From Arthrobacter sp. Leaf69 (lineage in GTDB: Bacteria > Actinomycetota > Actinomycetes > Actinomycetales > Micrococcaceae): a stretch of 64,000 bases of DNA. Position numbers and translations under genes: made by a program. The stretch covers positions 853,294 through 917,293 of the forward strand of contig NZ_LMLR01000001.1 of the NCBI RefSeq assembly GCF_001422645.1, in the 5' to 3' direction. Shown piece after piece: positions 1 to 9,379 of the stretch (positions within the stretch are counted from its first letter, which is position 1; each line of letters begins with the position of its first letter). Under the pieces are notes generated by a model. That model was not told where the DNA came from and did not search any database. It was given only the letters and a program-made list of their open reading frames with translations.

Positions 1-73
1 TCGCCGGCGTGGGCCCACCCACCGGCTCCCACGTCTCGCTTCGCTTCGCCGCGGGGCCATCGCCGGCGTGGGC
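1..73. repeat. 14-bp direct repeat upstream of clpS
   Basis: TCGCCGGCGTGGGC occurs at 1-14 and again at 60-73. The second copy ends 12 bases before the clpS -10 hexamer. No gene is visible in this first 97 bases. It could be chance in GC-rich sequence or a regulator site; nothing decides between them. Confidence 0.4.
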
Positions 74-97
74 GCATCCTCCCCATAGAATGGACAG

Positions 98-466
98 ATG
101 ACCCTTAGCGTTGCGCTCGGCCCTGACACCCAGGAGAGCACCCAGACCGGAACAGTGACGTCGACCGATGTCCTTTCTGCCCCTGACATCCCGTGGAACC
201 TGGTGATCTGGAACGATCCGGTGAACCTGATGAGCTATGTGAGCTACGTGTTCCGGAGCTACTTCGGCTACTCCGAGGCCAAGGCCAACAAGCTCATGCT
301 GGAAGTCCACAAGAAGGGCCGCTCCATCGTGGCGCACGGCAGCAAGGAGCAGGTGGAGCAGCACGCAGTAGCCATGCATGGCTACGGTCTCTGGGCCACG
401 GTGGAACAAGCCACCGGCGGCGGCGACGGCAAGGGATCGGGCAAGGGCAAGGGAAAACGTGGCTAA
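98..466 (+). CDS. clpS: ATP-dependent Clp protease adaptor ClpS
   Basis: ClpS delivers N-degron substrates to the ClpA/ClpC-ClpP protease in the cytoplasm. The 122-aa product has the ClpS core: NDPVNLMSYVSYVF near residues 39-52 and the MLEVHKKGRSIV segment near 67-78. A disordered N-terminal extension and a Gly/Lys-rich tail lie outside the core. The start is ATG 98, six bases after a TAGAAT -10 hexamer (86-91), so the mRNA is probably leaderless. The stop overlaps the next gene by 8 nt, indicating one transcript. Family membership is clear; the tail is variable and its role unknown. Confidence 0.95.
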   Translation: MTLSVALGPDTQESTQTGTVTSTDVLSAPDIPWNLVIWNDPVNLMSYVSYVFRSYFGYSEAKANKLMLEVHKKGRSIVAHGSKEQVEQHAVAMHGYGLWATVEQATGGGDGKGSGKGKGKRG

Positions 467-1025
467 GGCATTCAAATACGGCATCAAGGGCATCACCGGC
501 TACCTGGAACCGGCCGAGCGGGAACTGTTGCGCAGCCTCTTCGACGACGTTGTATCTATGCTCGAGCCCGAGGAACGCGCCAACCAGGACCCCCTCGCCG
601 CGTTGGTGGGACTCGACGCCGAGGCCCGCGAACCCTCGGACCGGGCCCTGCGGCGGCTGCTGCCCAGCGTCTCGAAGAACGACGCCGCCGCCTCGCTGGA
701 GTTCCGCCGGTACACCGAGCGCTCCCTGCGGGAGAGCAAGATCGGCGCGCTGAAAGCCGCGTCCCTCGGACTGGACAAGGACGACCTGGTCCTGACCCCC
801 GACGACGCGAGGCACTGGTCCATGGCGCTCAACGATGTCCGGCTGGTGCTGGCCGAACGCCTGGACATCCGCGACGACGAGGACGCCGGGCACGTGCACC
901 TGATGCAGGACTGGTCCCAGGCCGAAGACGTCGAAAGCTACCTGGCCCTCGTGTACAACTTCACCACGTGGCTCCAGGAATCCCTGGTCCAGGCGATGCT
1001 GCAGTCGCTGGAGACACGCGGCTGA
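459..1025 (+). CDS. DUF2017 family protein
   Basis: A 188-aa cytoplasmic protein of the actinobacterial DUF2017 family, which habitually follows clpS. The GTG at 459 is chosen because it overlaps the clpS stop in GTGGCTAA, a translational-coupling arrangement, and because the residues after it (VAKAFKYGIKGI) look native while those encoded upstream look like out-of-frame clpS. The protein is acidic and mostly helical, with no membrane segment and no recognisable catalytic motif. Biochemical function is unknown; the fixed neighbourhood suggests a link to Clp proteolysis, which is inference. Confidence 0.85.
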   Translation: MAKAFKYGIKGITGYLEPAERELLRSLFDDVVSMLEPEERANQDPLAALVGLDAEAREPSDRALRRLLPSVSKNDAAASLEFRRYTERSLRESKIGALKAASLGLDKDDLVLTPDDARHWSMALNDVRLVLAERLDIRDDEDAGHVHLMQDWSQAEDVESYLALVYNFTTWLQESLVQAMLQSLETRG

Positions 1026-1180
1026 ACCGGCCGCTGAACTGGCAGCTTAACTGCGGCGGGGTAGCGGCGCCCGGTCCCGGCGGGCGGCCGAGCCTGCCGC
1101 GGCGTGTGACCGATCCGACATGAGTCCGACAACACAATGTAATGGCCGCGCCCATGGGTAAGCCCTATCCTCGAATAATC

Positions 1181-2209
1181 ATGACTTCAGCATCGAGCAT
1201 GGATCCGGCAGCGGTAGCTGTTGCGGACTCCCCAGCGAGCAACACCGCCAGCAGCCAGACCGCCAGCCAGATGGGGTCGCGTCCCATCGGTGTGTTTGAT
1301 TCCGGCGTCGGCGGACTCACCGTCGCCCGGTCCATCATCGACCAGCTGCCCAACGAATCCATCCTCTATGTCGGCGACACTGCCCACGGGCCCTACGGAC
1401 CTCTCCCCATCGCCGAGGTCCGGGCCAACGCCCTGGGCGTCATGGACGAACTGGTCGATTCCGGCGTGAAGCTGCTGACCATCGCGTGCAACTCCGCGTC
1501 CGCCGCCGTGCTGCGCGACGCCCGCGAACGCTACACCGCCCGCTACGGGATCCCCGTCATCGAAGTGATCCAACCGGCCGTGCGCCGCGCCGTCGCCGCC
1601 ACCCGCACCGGCCGCGTCGGTGTCATCGGGACCTCCGCCACCGTCGGCTCCCGCGCCTACGAGGACACGTTCGCCGCCGCCCCGGACCTGCACATCACCT
1701 CGGTGGCCTGCCCGGCGTTCGTGCCCTACGTCGAGGCCGGCATTACCACAGGCCCGGAGTTGCTCGCCGTCGCCCGCGAGTACCTGGAACCGCTCAAGGC
1801 CGCCGGTGTGGATACCGTGGTGCTGGGCTGCACCCACTATCCGCTGCTCACCGGCGTCATCTCCTATGTCATGGGGGAGGACGTCACCCTCGTCTCCAGC
1901 GCCGAGGAAACGGCCAAGGACGTCTACCGGGCCCTGGCGTCCCGCGGCCTGGAACGGACCGACGCGACGGAGCCGTCCCACAACTTCATCGCCACGGGGG
2001 ACGCGGCACAGTTCGAGCACCTCGCCCGCCGCTTCCTCGGACCCGAGGTCCTCAGCGTCCGCCACGTGGACCACGTCGCGGCCCAGTACCCCACGGGCAG
2101 CCTCGCCAGGATCACGCCGGAAATGATCGCCGCCGCCCAGGCCGGTGCGGGTCGTCCCCGGATCTCCAACTTCGTCGGCGGATCCGCGGGCGGGGGAAAT
2201 CTGCTGTGA
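1181..2209 (+). CDS. murI: Glutamate racemase
   Basis: Interconverts L- and D-glutamate to supply D-Glu for peptidoglycan, in the cytoplasm and without cofactor. The sequence shows the [13 protein letters not shown] motif, the two catalytic cysteines (C103 in ACNSAS, C217 in GCTHYP) and [11 protein letters not shown]. Length is 342 aa from ATG 1181, about 30 residues of Ala/Ser-rich leader longer than typical MurI; ATG 1271 begins directly at the family core and ATG 1142 is a further alternative. ATG 1181 is preferred because TATCCT (1166-1171) sits a leaderless distance upstream. Its stop overlaps the next start by 4 nt. Confidence 0.95.
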   Translation: MTSASSMDPAAVAVADSPASNTASSQTASQMGSRPIGVFDSGVGGLTVARSIIDQLPNESILYVGDTAHGPYGPLPIAEVRANALGVMDELVDSGVKLLTIACNSASAAVLRDARERYTARYGIPVIEVIQPAVRRAVAATRTGRVGVIGTSATVGSRAYEDTFAAAPDLHITSVACPAFVPYVEAGITTGPELLAVAREYLEPLKAAGVDTVVLGCTHYPLLTGVISYVMGEDVTLVSSAEETAKDVYRALASRGLERTDATEPSHNFIATGDAAQFEHLARRFLGPEVLSVRHVDHVAAQYPTGSLARITPEMIAAAQAGAGRPRISNFVGGSAGGGNLL

Positions 2210-3003
2210 AGCTGACCATCGTGGGCTGTACCGGATCGTTTCCGGGTCCGGGCTCGCCGGCGTCGTGCTACCTGCTGACCGCCAACGACGGCGAACGGGA
2301 CTGGAAGATCGTCCTGGACCTCGGCAGCGGGGCGCTCGGCGCCATCCAGCGCTACACGGATCTCGAGGACATTGACGCGATCTTCCTCACCCACCTGCAT
2401 CCGGACCACTGCATGGACCTGTGTGGGCTCCACGTTGCCGTGCGCTGGAAGCCGGGCGGCTGGGGACGGGGCAGGATTCCGGTGTGGGGGCCCGCCGCCA
2501 CCGCCGACCGGATGGCCACGGCCTACGGCCTGGAACTGGACCCCGGGATGCACGAGGAATTCGACTTCAGCAACTGGTCCGAGCGCAAGCCGGTGACCAT
2601 GGGCCCCTTCACGGTCACCCCGTACACCGTCAACCACCCGGTGGAGGAGGCCTACGCACTGCGCGTGGAGGTCACCGAACCGGACAAGGACGGCACCCCT
2701 GTCACCCGGGTGCTCAGCTATTCGGGGGACACCGACTCGTGCACCGGGCTGGAAGACGCGGCCCGCGACGCCGATCTGTTCCTCTGCGAGGCGGCCTTCG
2801 AGGAAGGCCGCGACGACGGCATCAAGGACGTGCACCTGACCGGGAAGCGGGCGGGGGAGGCCGCCGTCGCCGCCGGTGCCCGGCGCCTGCTGCTGACACA
2901 CATCCCCGTGTGGACGTCCCCGACCACCGTCATGGCGGAAGCCAAGGGAGTCTTCGGCCAGCACGTGGCTGTGGCCGTGGCAGGCGTGCATTACACGGTC
3001 TGA
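2206..3003 (+). CDS. MBL-fold metallo-hydrolase
   Basis: A 265-aa metallo-beta-lactamase-fold hydrolase with the metal-binding HLHPDHCMD motif, the bridging Asp in SYSGDTD and a late THIP histidine. The GTG start at 2206 overlaps the murI stop (GTGA), so the reading frame open further upstream is only antiphase murI. Relatives in this actinobacterial gene order are annotated as RNase Z-like or cyclic-nucleotide phosphodiesterase-like proteins; the substrate cannot be read from sequence. It lies between murI and rph in a co-directional cluster. Confidence 0.85.
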   Translation: MKLTIVGCTGSFPGPGSPASCYLLTANDGERDWKIVLDLGSGALGAIQRYTDLEDIDAIFLTHLHPDHCMDLCGLHVAVRWKPGGWGRGRIPVWGPAATADRMATAYGLELDPGMHEEFDFSNWSERKPVTMGPFTVTPYTVNHPVEEAYALRVEVTEPDKDGTPVTRVLSYSGDTDSCTGLEDAARDADLFLCEAAFEEGRDDGIKDVHLTGKRAGEAAVAAGARRLLLTHIPVWTSPTTVMAEAKGVFGQHVAVAVAGVHYTV

Positions 3004-3101
3004 CGAACGCCCTGCCTCAGGCTCTGACCCGCGCTCGGCACACCCTCTGACCGAAACGCGGACCGCGCGGAGGTCCCTGCCGGGGTCGATAAGCTAAAGG
3101 C

Positions 3102-3860
3102 ATGACTTCCGATGCCCTTACCGCCCCCATCATCCGCGCAGACGGCCGCACGCCCGATCAGCTCCGCCCGATCAGCATCACCCGCGGCTGGTCCAAGCAG
3201 GCCGAGGGATCGGCCCTGATCGAGTTCGGCAACACCCGGGTGCTGTGCACGGCGTCCCTCACTGAAGGTGTGCCGCGCTGGCTCAAGGGCGAAGGTCGAG
3301 GCTGGGTCACGGCCGAATACGCCATGCTGCCGCGCGCCACCAACACCCGCTCCGACCGCGAATCCGTCAAGGGCAAGATCGGCGGCCGCACCCACGAGAT
3401 CTCCCGGCTGATCGGCCGGTCCCTGCGTTCCATCATCGACACCAAGGCCCTGGGCGAGATCACCATTGTGCTGGACTGTGACGTCCTGCAGGCCGACGGC
3501 GGGACCCGCACCGCCGCCATCACGGGCGCCTACGTGGCGCTCGCCGAGGCCATCCGCTTCGCCCGCGAGAACAAGATGCTCGCCCGCAACGCCCAGCCCC
3601 TGACCGACACGATCGCCGCCGTCTCCGTGGGCATCATCGACGGCGTCCCCATGCTGGACCTGCCGTACGTCGAGGATGTCCGCGCCGAAACCGACATGAA
3701 CGTTGTGGTCACCGGGTCCGGCAAGTTCGTCGAGGTCCAGGGCACCGCCGAAGGCGCCCCCTTCGACCGTGATGAACTCAACAAGCTTCTGGACCTCGCC
3801 CTCATGGGCACCGAGCAGCTCGCCGCCATCCAGCGCGAGACCCTGGCGGAAGCACCGTGA
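3102..3860 (+). CDS. rph: Ribonuclease PH
   Basis: Phosphorolytic 3'-exoribonuclease that trims tRNA 3' ends. The 252-aa protein has the typical length and hallmark stretches: [23 protein letters not shown], shown here only in part near residues 25-45, and [16 protein letters not shown] around 125-140. The start ATG 3102 follows TAAGCT (3090-3095) by six bases, indicating a leaderless promoter of its own downstream of the MBL gene. Its stop overlaps the next start by 4 nt, so rph and rdgB are coupled, as in many bacteria. Confidence 0.96.
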   Translation: MTSDALTAPIIRADGRTPDQLRPISITRGWSKQAEGSALIEFGNTRVLCTASLTEGVPRWLKGEGRGWVTAEYAMLPRATNTRSDRESVKGKIGGRTHEISRLIGRSLRSIIDTKALGEITIVLDCDVLQADGGTRTAAITGAYVALAEAIRFARENKMLARNAQPLTDTIAAVSVGIIDGVPMLDLPYVEDVRAETDMNVVVTGSGKFVEVQGTAEGAPFDRDELNKLLDLALMGTEQLAAIQRETLAEAP

Positions 3861-4576
3861 CAGAGGGCGCAGCGGAGCAGAGCGCAGACAAGCAGGATGC
3901 AGCCCAGCAGGACGCTGGACAGCACCAAAACAGTCCGAGGCTGGTTCTCGCGACGCACAACCAGGGCAAGCTCCGGGAACTCCGTGAACTGCTGCGCGGG
4001 CAGGTGCCGGGCCTCGACGTCGACACGCAGGTGGTGGACGCCGGCGCCGTCGGGGCCCCCGACGTCGCCGAGACCGGGGTGACTTTCGCCGAGAACTCGC
4101 TGCTCAAGGCGCGCGCGGTGGCGCAGGCCACCGGGCTCGTGGCGATCGCCGACGACTCCGGGCTCGCCGTCGACGTGCTGGGCGGGGCGCCCGGGATCTT
4201 CTCGGCCCGCTGGGCCGGCCGGCACGGGGACGACGCCGCCAACCTGCAGCTGCTGCTGGACCAGCTGGCCGACGTCCCGGATGAGTTCCGGGGCGCCGCG
4301 TTCGTCTGTGCCGCGGCGCTGGCCGTGCCCGGCTTAGGCACAGGTTCCGCCCCTGAGGAGGGCCGGGAAGTGGTGGAGTACGGGCAGCTCGAGGGGACCC
4401 TGCTGCGCGAACCCCGCGGTACCGGGGGCTTCGGCTACGACCCCGTGCTGCAGCCCAGCGGACTGGACCGCAGCTGCGCCGAACTGAGCCCCGAGGAGAA
4501 GAACGCCATCAGCCACCGGGGGCACGCTTTCCGGGCGCTGCTCCCGGCGATCGTGGAGGCGTTGTCCGGGCGGTAG
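3857..4576 (+). CDS. rdgB: XTP/dITP diphosphatase (non-canonical purine NTPase)
   Basis: Hydrolyses ITP, dITP and XTP to monophosphates, keeping deaminated purines out of nucleic acid. Ham1/RdgB motifs are visible: [10 protein letters not shown] near residue 34, [11 protein letters not shown], the catalytic ADDSGL, FGYDP and the C-terminal SHRGHA. At 239 aa it is longer than typical members because of a Gln/Ala-rich leader of about 30 residues. The GTG start (3857) is fixed by the GTGA overlap with rph. A strong hairpin at 4704-4738 ends the transcript. Confidence 0.95.
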   Translation: MTEGAAEQSADKQDAAQQDAGQHQNSPRLVLATHNQGKLRELRELLRGQVPGLDVDTQVVDAGAVGAPDVAETGVTFAENSLLKARAVAQATGLVAIADDSGLAVDVLGGAPGIFSARWAGRHGDDAANLQLLLDQLADVPDEFRGAAFVCAAALAVPGLGTGSAPEEGREVVEYGQLEGTLLREPRGTGGFGYDPVLQPSGLDRSCAELSPEEKNAISHRGHAFRALLPAIVEALSGR

Positions 4577-4703
4577 CCGCTGCCACCGTCCGGGGCGCCT
4601 TTGGGCACGATTCCGGCTCTTAGGCCCCGCGTCCGCGGCGTGTCCGTGTCAAAGTGCCCCCCGGACCGCAGCCGCCGCCTTGTCCGACAACGGACAGATA
4701 AGC

Positions 4704-4738
4704 AAGGAAGGCGCCCCACATCGTGGGGCGCCTTCCTT
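4704..4738. terminator. Bidirectional intrinsic terminator
   Basis: A perfect 16-bp stem (AAGGAAGGCGCCCCAC against its complement) with a 3-nt loop is followed by TTTT on the plus strand. It lies between the convergent rdgB and DedA genes and can serve both. Confidence 0.9.
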
Positions 4739-4776
4739 TTAGCCTGTTAGTCCGGCCAGCTCGTCCGGAGCTGGAG

Positions 4777-5559
4777 TTACGGCGTCTTGCGTTCCTCTTC
4801 CGGCTCGTGCTCCTCAATGAATTCCTCAACGAGGTCCGTGCCGTACTTCTCGGCCTGGCGCTTGGCGATGAAGCCGCGGCCAACCTCTATGCCGATCGGG
4901 ATCACGGAGACCAGGACGATCACGATGAAGATGATGTCCAGGTTTTCCCGGACCCACGGGAACGTGTCGCCCAGGAGGTAGCCGAGGAGGGTCACGCCGC
5001 CGCCCCACAGCACGGCGCCGACGACGTTGAAGAAGAAGAACTTGCGCTTGTCCATCTGGGCGACGCCCACAATGACCGGCACAAAGGTCCGGATGATCGG
5101 CACGAAGCGGGCCAGGATCAGTGCCTTTCCGCCGTGCTTCTCGAAGAACGCGTGGGCGCTGTCGACGTTTTCGCGCTTGAAGAGCCTGGAGTTGGGCTTG
5201 TTGAAGATGGCCGGGCCGGCCTTGGACCCGATCAGGTACCCCATCTGGTTGCCGATGATCGCCGCGGCTATGATCAGCGCCACGAAACCCCAGATGTTGA
5301 CCTTGATGGTCCCGGTGGCCACCAGCAGCCCGGCCGTGAAGAGCATCGAATCGCCCGGGAGGAAGAAGCCCACCAACAGGCCGGTTTCGGCGAAGATGAT
5401 GCCGCAGACCAGCAGGACGACCCACGGCGCCAGGGCGGGGTCGGCCAGGAAGACTTGGGGGTTCAGCCAGTCGGGCAGGAAGGAGGCCAGCTGCGGCTGG
5501 ACCGGTCCTGCGCCGCCGATCGTGGACACGGCAAAGTCACTCAAAGCTAGAAGGTTCAC
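4777..5559 (-). CDS. DedA family membrane protein
   Basis: A 260-aa integral membrane protein of the DedA/VTT family, whose members are implicated in polyprenyl-phosphate and lipid flipping and in membrane homeostasis. Visible features are FxETGLLVGFFLPGDS near residues 56-71, the re-entrant-loop ARFVPIIRTFVPVIVG motif near 149-164, and a charged C-terminal tail rich in Glu. The GTG start at 5559 lies six bases after TACCCT on the minus strand, consistent with a leaderless mRNA. It stands alone and converges on rdgB. Confidence 0.9.
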   Translation of the reverse strand: MNLLALSDFAVSTIGGAGPVQPQLASFLPDWLNPQVFLADPALAPWVVLLVCGIIFAETGLLVGFFLPGDSMLFTAGLLVATGTIKVNIWGFVALIIAAAIIGNQMGYLIGSKAGPAIFNKPNSRLFKRENVDSAHAFFEKHGGKALILARFVPIIRTFVPVIVGVAQMDKRKFFFFNVVGAVLWGGGVTLLGYLLGDTFPWVRENLDIIFIVIVLVSVIPIGIEVGRGFIAKRQAEKYGTDLVEEFIEEHEPEEERKTP

Positions 5560-5687
5560 TTGTTAAGGGTACTTGACGGCCGCCGCCGGGCGTTTCCGCA
5601 TGCGCTTCCGGCTGGTTCCCGCGGTCCGCCGCAGGCCGCGGCGCGGTGCGGCCCGGGCCGGCCGGAATCCGACGGTAAAGTTGGAGC

Positions 5688-6707
5688 GTGGGTTTGGACT
5701 TTACGGCGATCGACTTTGAGACCGCGAACGGCTTCCGGGGATCACCCTGCGCTGTGGGGCTCACGAAAGTGCGCGGCGGCGTTGTGGTCGAGGAAGCGTC
5801 CTGGCTCATGCGGCCGCCGGAAAACCATGACCGCTTCGACCACCACAACGTCCGGATCCACGGCATCCGGCCAGAGCAGGTGGCCGGGCTGCCCCGCTTC
5901 GGTGAGCTGTTCCCGGAGATCGGCGCCTTCATCGGCGAGGACATCCTGGCCGCCCACAACGCCGCCTTCGACCTCGGCGTGATCCGCTCCGCCCTCGAGG
6001 TCTCCGGCCTCGCCGGACCCGCTTACGACTACGTCTGCACGGTGATGCTGTCCCGCCGCTGCTATTCGCTGGTGTCCAATTCCTTGCCGTATGCGGCCGA
6101 GGAAGCCGGGGTCCCGCTGGTCAACCACCACGACGCCGCCGAGGACGCGCGGGCGTGCGCCGGGATCCTGATCGACATCGCTGCGCGCAATGGTGCCGGC
6201 AGCATCGCGGAGCTTCACCTGTCCCTGGGCCTGGCCGTGTCCCGCCAGCCGGCGTTCGACCCGCTGCTCGATCCGCTCTCCAAGGCCAGCCAGTCAGCGC
6301 TGGAAGCACTCGCCGGGGGAGCGGGTGCCGTCGCCCCGGTCCGGGCCTACCAGCCGGGCTGGCCCGAGGAAGGCGCCAACCCGCTGCCGAACGCCTTCGC
6401 CGATCCCGGACACCCGCTGTTCGGCCAGACCGTGGTGTTCACCGGCGAACTCGCCATACCGCGGCCCGAGGCGAAGATCCGTTCGGCCGAGTTCGGCGCC
6501 AGGCCGGAGAGCCGGGTTACGGCCCGCACCACCGTCCTGGTGGTGGGCGACGGGTTCGTGGCCGCCGACCTGCGTTCCGGCCGCCTCACCGGCAAAGCCC
6601 GGCGCGTGCTGGAGCTGCATGAGCGCGGCCGGCGGATCGAGGTCCTCTCCGAGGGGGAATTCCTGCAGATGGTGGGCGGCCACATCCCCTCCGCCGCGAT
6701 CGCCTGA
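5688..6707 (+). CDS. DnaQ-like 3'-5' exonuclease with C-terminal BRCT domain
   Basis: A 339-aa protein fusing a DEDDh exonuclease (about residues 1-165) to a BRCT domain (about 250-330). Exo motifs are AIDFETA (D9, E11), LAAHNAAFD, and the HHDAAEDA His/Asp pair. The BRCT part begins with FGQTVVFTGELAIPR, like the module in NAD-dependent DNA ligases. It resembles DNA polymerase III epsilon but is probably a repair or proofreading accessory rather than the main proofreader. The GTG start at 5688 follows TAAAGT (5676-5681) by six bases, so a leaderless mRNA is likely. Confidence 0.88.
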   Translation: MGLDFTAIDFETANGFRGSPCAVGLTKVRGGVVVEEASWLMRPPENHDRFDHHNVRIHGIRPEQVAGLPRFGELFPEIGAFIGEDILAAHNAAFDLGVIRSALEVSGLAGPAYDYVCTVMLSRRCYSLVSNSLPYAAEEAGVPLVNHHDAAEDARACAGILIDIAARNGAGSIAELHLSLGLAVSRQPAFDPLLDPLSKASQSALEALAGGAGAVAPVRAYQPGWPEEGANPLPNAFADPGHPLFGQTVVFTGELAIPRPEAKIRSAEFGARPESRVTARTTVLVVGDGFVAADLRSGRLTGKARRVLELHERGRRIEVLSEGEFLQMVGGHIPSAAIA

Positions 6708-6787
6708 ACAAGCCGCTGAGCCACGTGAGGGGTCATACGGCGCAACAAACATTCCGCCCGGGCGCGGCCTGCTCCTAGCCTTGGACG

Positions 6788-7336
6788 ATGAGCAGACTGA
6801 CCTCGGCACCCTCCGGGACTCCGGCCCCCGCATCTGCCCGGACGAGCGGAATCGACTGGCGGACGGTCTTCGCGTTTCCGAACCCGGTCAATGAGTACGC
6901 CGCCCGCATCACCGCCGGACTGGTGGTGCTGCTGTCCGCGGTGACGCTGGTGACGGGCTTCGGCTGGGGCCCGGCCGCGATTGCCGCCGGGTTCTGGCTG
7001 CGGGTTCTGTTCGGCCCGCGGATCTCCCCGCTCGCCCTGCTGTCCGTCAAGGTCCTGGCGCCGCGCCTGGGGAAGACCCGGCTGGTCCCGGGACCGCCGA
7101 AGCGCTTCGCGCAGGGCATTGGCGCGGCGATGTCCACAACCGCCTCGGTCCTGCTGGCTGCGGGACTGGCGCCGGCGGCGTGGATCCTGCTCGCGGTCCT
7201 GATTGTGGCCGCCTCCCTCGAAGCGTTCGCGGGCTTCTGCCTGGGCTGCGCCATCTTCGGCTTCCTGCAGCGCCGCGGCCTGATCCGCGAGGACGTGTGC
7301 GAGGCCTGCAACAATATCTCGCTCCGCCGCGCCTAG
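6788..7336 (+). CDS. DUF4395 family membrane protein
   Basis: A 182-aa inner-membrane protein with about four hydrophobic segments. The family signature FPNPVNEYAARIT is seen near residues 30-42 and LEAFAGFCLGC near 153-163, followed by a second cysteine pair region (CEACN). Conserved cysteines in such proteins suggest thiol or redox chemistry, but function is unknown. The start is supported by TAGCCT (6776-6781) six bases before ATG 6788. Confidence 0.8.
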   Translation: MSRLTSAPSGTPAPASARTSGIDWRTVFAFPNPVNEYAARITAGLVVLLSAVTLVTGFGWGPAAIAAGFWLRVLFGPRISPLALLSVKVLAPRLGKTRLVPGPPKRFAQGIGAAMSTTASVLLAAGLAPAAWILLAVLIVAASLEAFAGFCLGCAIFGFLQRRGLIREDVCEACNNISLRRA

Positions 7337-7362
7337 GGCGCCTGGAATAACAGCAGCAGCGG

Positions 7363-7389
7363 CCGGCACCCGCCAGAGACGTGTGCCGG
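7363..7389. terminator. Hairpin between convergent genes
   Basis: CCGGCAC and GTGCCGG form a 7-bp stem with a 13-nt loop, in the 54-bp gap between two convergent genes. There is no T-tract, so termination is only suggested. Confidence 0.4.
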
Positions 7390-7390
7390 G

Positions 7391-8506
7391 TCAGGCGCCC
7401 GTGACGGCTGCCAGCTGCGCGGCCATGCCCCGGATGACCTCGGGAGCCTCCAGCACCTCGAGCCACTCCGCCGGCAGGCAGGCCTCGCCGTAGAACGTGC
7501 CCAGGATGTTGCCGGCAATCGATGCGGTGGAGTCGCTGTCCCCGCTGTGGTTCACGGCGACGGAGAGAGCCGCGCGGAAGTGGGCCTCCGGGTGTCCGTC
7601 AGCCGTCGCCGGCTCCGGCGCCGTGGCCAGTACGGCGTAAAGCGCGACGGCGAGTGCCTCCTCCGCCACCCAGCCCTCGCCGAGTTCCCGGACCAGTTCC
7701 TCGGGGCCCAGCAGTTCTCCCGCGGCGCCCAGCCGCAGGGCCGATTCGAGCCGCGCAAGCAGATCGGCGTCGGGCTCTTCACCCTTGCGCAGGTGGCCCG
7801 CGCCCAGTTCCCCGATCGCGGAGTCCGCCGCTTCGCGCAGGTCCTGGCCGCCGGCCAGGGCATGGATGATGAGACTGAAAATGCCGGAGCTCTGCCGGGC
7901 CGCGGGATGCCCGTGGGTCAGGGAGGCCGCATCCGCGCTGAGCTTGTAGACGGCTTCGGCGGGGATGTACGGGACCAGGCCGAAGGGGGCCGACCGCATG
8001 ACGGTGCCGCAGCCCTTGGAGTCCGGATTGACGGGGCGGTAGAAGGTTCCCATCTCTCCCGTGGCCAGTCCGCTCAGGCACGCGTTGCCCGGAGCGCGTC
8101 GGTGCTTGAGGACGTCATGGGAATCGATCCAGCGGGGCGGCTGGAACGGCGCCGCGTCCGGAACCGGGACACCCTGGGTCGCGAGCCAGCGCAGGTACGC
8201 GAGCCACAGGCACGCGTTGGTGTCCGCGGCCACGCCCGAGTTGGCCCACTCCAGCGCCTCCAGCAGCCCGTCGACCGTGTAGAGCGTAAGCTGCGTGTCG
8301 TCGGAAAAGTGGCTGCCGCCGTCGAGCGCTGAAAAGTCCCGCAGACCGTCCGGTCCGTACGTCGCACGGATCGTGGCAATGTCGTCGAATTCGACGGCGT
8401 ACCCCAGCGAATCACCCAGGGCGCCGCCCAGCAGGCAGCCGTGGATCCGGGATTCGCGGGAGGGTGCTGACCGCAGCGCGGGGGTGATGACGGGCTCGTT
8501 GCTCAT
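7391..8506 (-). CDS. ADP-ribosylglycohydrolase family protein
   Basis: A 371-aa ARH/DraG-type hydrolase that would remove ADP-ribose from protein, nucleic acid or small-molecule acceptors. Metal-binding motifs are present: GCLLGGALGDSLG near residue 24, FSDDTQLTLYT near 67, and the C-terminal NHSGDSDSTASIAGN, the Asp cluster that holds two Mg ions. No partner ADP-ribosyltransferase is seen nearby, so the substrate is open. The start ATG 8506 follows an AT-rich TAAAAT box by 8 nt on the minus strand. Confidence 0.88.
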   Translation of the reverse strand: MSNEPVITPALRSAPSRESRIHGCLLGGALGDSLGYAVEFDDIATIRATYGPDGLRDFSALDGGSHFSDDTQLTLYTVDGLLEALEWANSGVAADTNACLWLAYLRWLATQGVPVPDAAPFQPPRWIDSHDVLKHRRAPGNACLSGLATGEMGTFYRPVNPDSKGCGTVMRSAPFGLVPYIPAEAVYKLSADAASLTHGHPAARQSSGIFSLIIHALAGGQDLREAADSAIGELGAGHLRKGEEPDADLLARLESALRLGAAGELLGPEELVRELGEGWVAEEALAVALYAVLATAPEPATADGHPEAHFRAALSVAVNHSGDSDSTASIAGNILGTFYGEACLPAEWLEVLEAPEVIRGMAAQLAAVTGA

Positions 8507-8577
8507 GACTTAGAATTTTACCCCGGCCCCATGTCGGAGCGGGTGCCACAAGTCAACACCGGGACAGCAGGCGAGCA

Positions 8578-8934
8578 ATGCGTGTACCAGCATGGCGGAA
8601 AACCGGATCCACCCCCGACTACAGGTTCTCGCTCGCCAACGAAACGACGTTCCTGGCCTGGATCCGGACATCGCTGGCCCTGATCGTGGGGGCCCTTGGC
8701 ATCGACCAATTGTTCCCGGACATCGCTCCCGCCCCGCTGCGGGTGGCCATGTGTGTTGCCCTGGCGGTCATCGGCGCGGTGCTCGCAATAGTGGCCTACC
8801 GGCGCTGGGGGCAGATGGAAGAGGCCATGCGCAACGACCGCGAGCTGCCGTTTTCCGGCGTGATGCTGGTGATGACCGTCGGTGTCGCCGCCGCGGCCTT
8901 TATCCTGGCCGTGCTGCTCGTGGTGGCGCGGTGA
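8578..8934 (+). CDS. DUF202 (YidH-like) membrane protein
   Basis: A 118-aa protein with three hydrophobic segments and the DUF202 hallmark SLANETTFLAWIRTSLALI at residues 18-36. YidH-like proteins are small bacterial membrane proteins of unknown function. The stop overlaps the next gene by 4 nt (GTGA), forming a two-gene DUF202 pair that is common in actinobacteria and may form a hetero-oligomer (inference). Confidence 0.85.
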   Translation: MRVPAWRKTGSTPDYRFSLANETTFLAWIRTSLALIVGALGIDQLFPDIAPAPLRVAMCVALAVIGAVLAIVAYRRWGQMEEAMRNDRELPFSGVMLVMTVGVAAAAFILAVLLVVAR

Positions 8935-9308
8935 GCGCCGGGGCCGTGCGGGACACCGGGCTGCAGCCGGAACGGACCGAGCTGTCATGGGGCCGGACGA
9001 TTCTGGCCCTCCTCGCGGCCGACCTGCTGATCTGGCGCAGCTGGGCGATCGCAGCCACGCAGCCTGCCGCAGCAGACCCGGACCCTGACTATGTCCGGTG
9101 GGCGGGGGCCGCGACCACGGACTATCTGGGGGTTTGTGCCCTGGCGGCAATGGTCGCCACCGCGGTGCTGGGCCTCTGCGTCCTGGCCCGGGTGCGGCAA
9201 CTCCGGCATTCCTCCTACGCCCCGCCGGCCTCCCTGATGCGCTGGGCCGCCGCCGGCATCATTGTGCTGGGCGCCAGCGCCGTCGCCGCCATTGCGCTGG
9301 GACGCTGA
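8931..9308 (+). CDS. DUF202 family membrane protein, second of pair
   Basis: A 125-aa protein beginning at GTG 8931, fixed by the 4-nt overlap with the upstream stop. It carries LQPERTELSWGRTILALL near residues 10-27, the divergent DUF202 motif, and three membrane segments. Relative to its upstream neighbour it keeps the ER(T)xLxWxR pattern. Function is unknown. Confidence 0.82.
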   Translation: MSAGAVRDTGLQPERTELSWGRTILALLAADLLIWRSWAIAATQPAAADPDPDYVRWAGAATTDYLGVCALAAMVATAVLGLCVLARVRQLRHSSYAPPASLMRWAAAGIIVLGASAVAAIALGR

Positions 9309-9379
9309 GCCAGGGTCCACCGAGGGTTCTTCCGGAGCGGTGGCACATTCCTGTCGGTGGCAGCCGATACCGTAGGAAC

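Noticed and set aside
1486..2205. 240-codon extension before the MBL hydrolase
   Set aside because: Arg/Pro-rich out-of-frame murI; GTG 2206 overlaps the murI stop and begins the fold.
4723..5550. 275-aa plus-strand frame antisense to the DedA gene
   Set aside because: Composition (Asp, Glu, His, Gln-rich) is typical of antisense reading of a membrane-protein gene; the minus frame has full DedA motifs.
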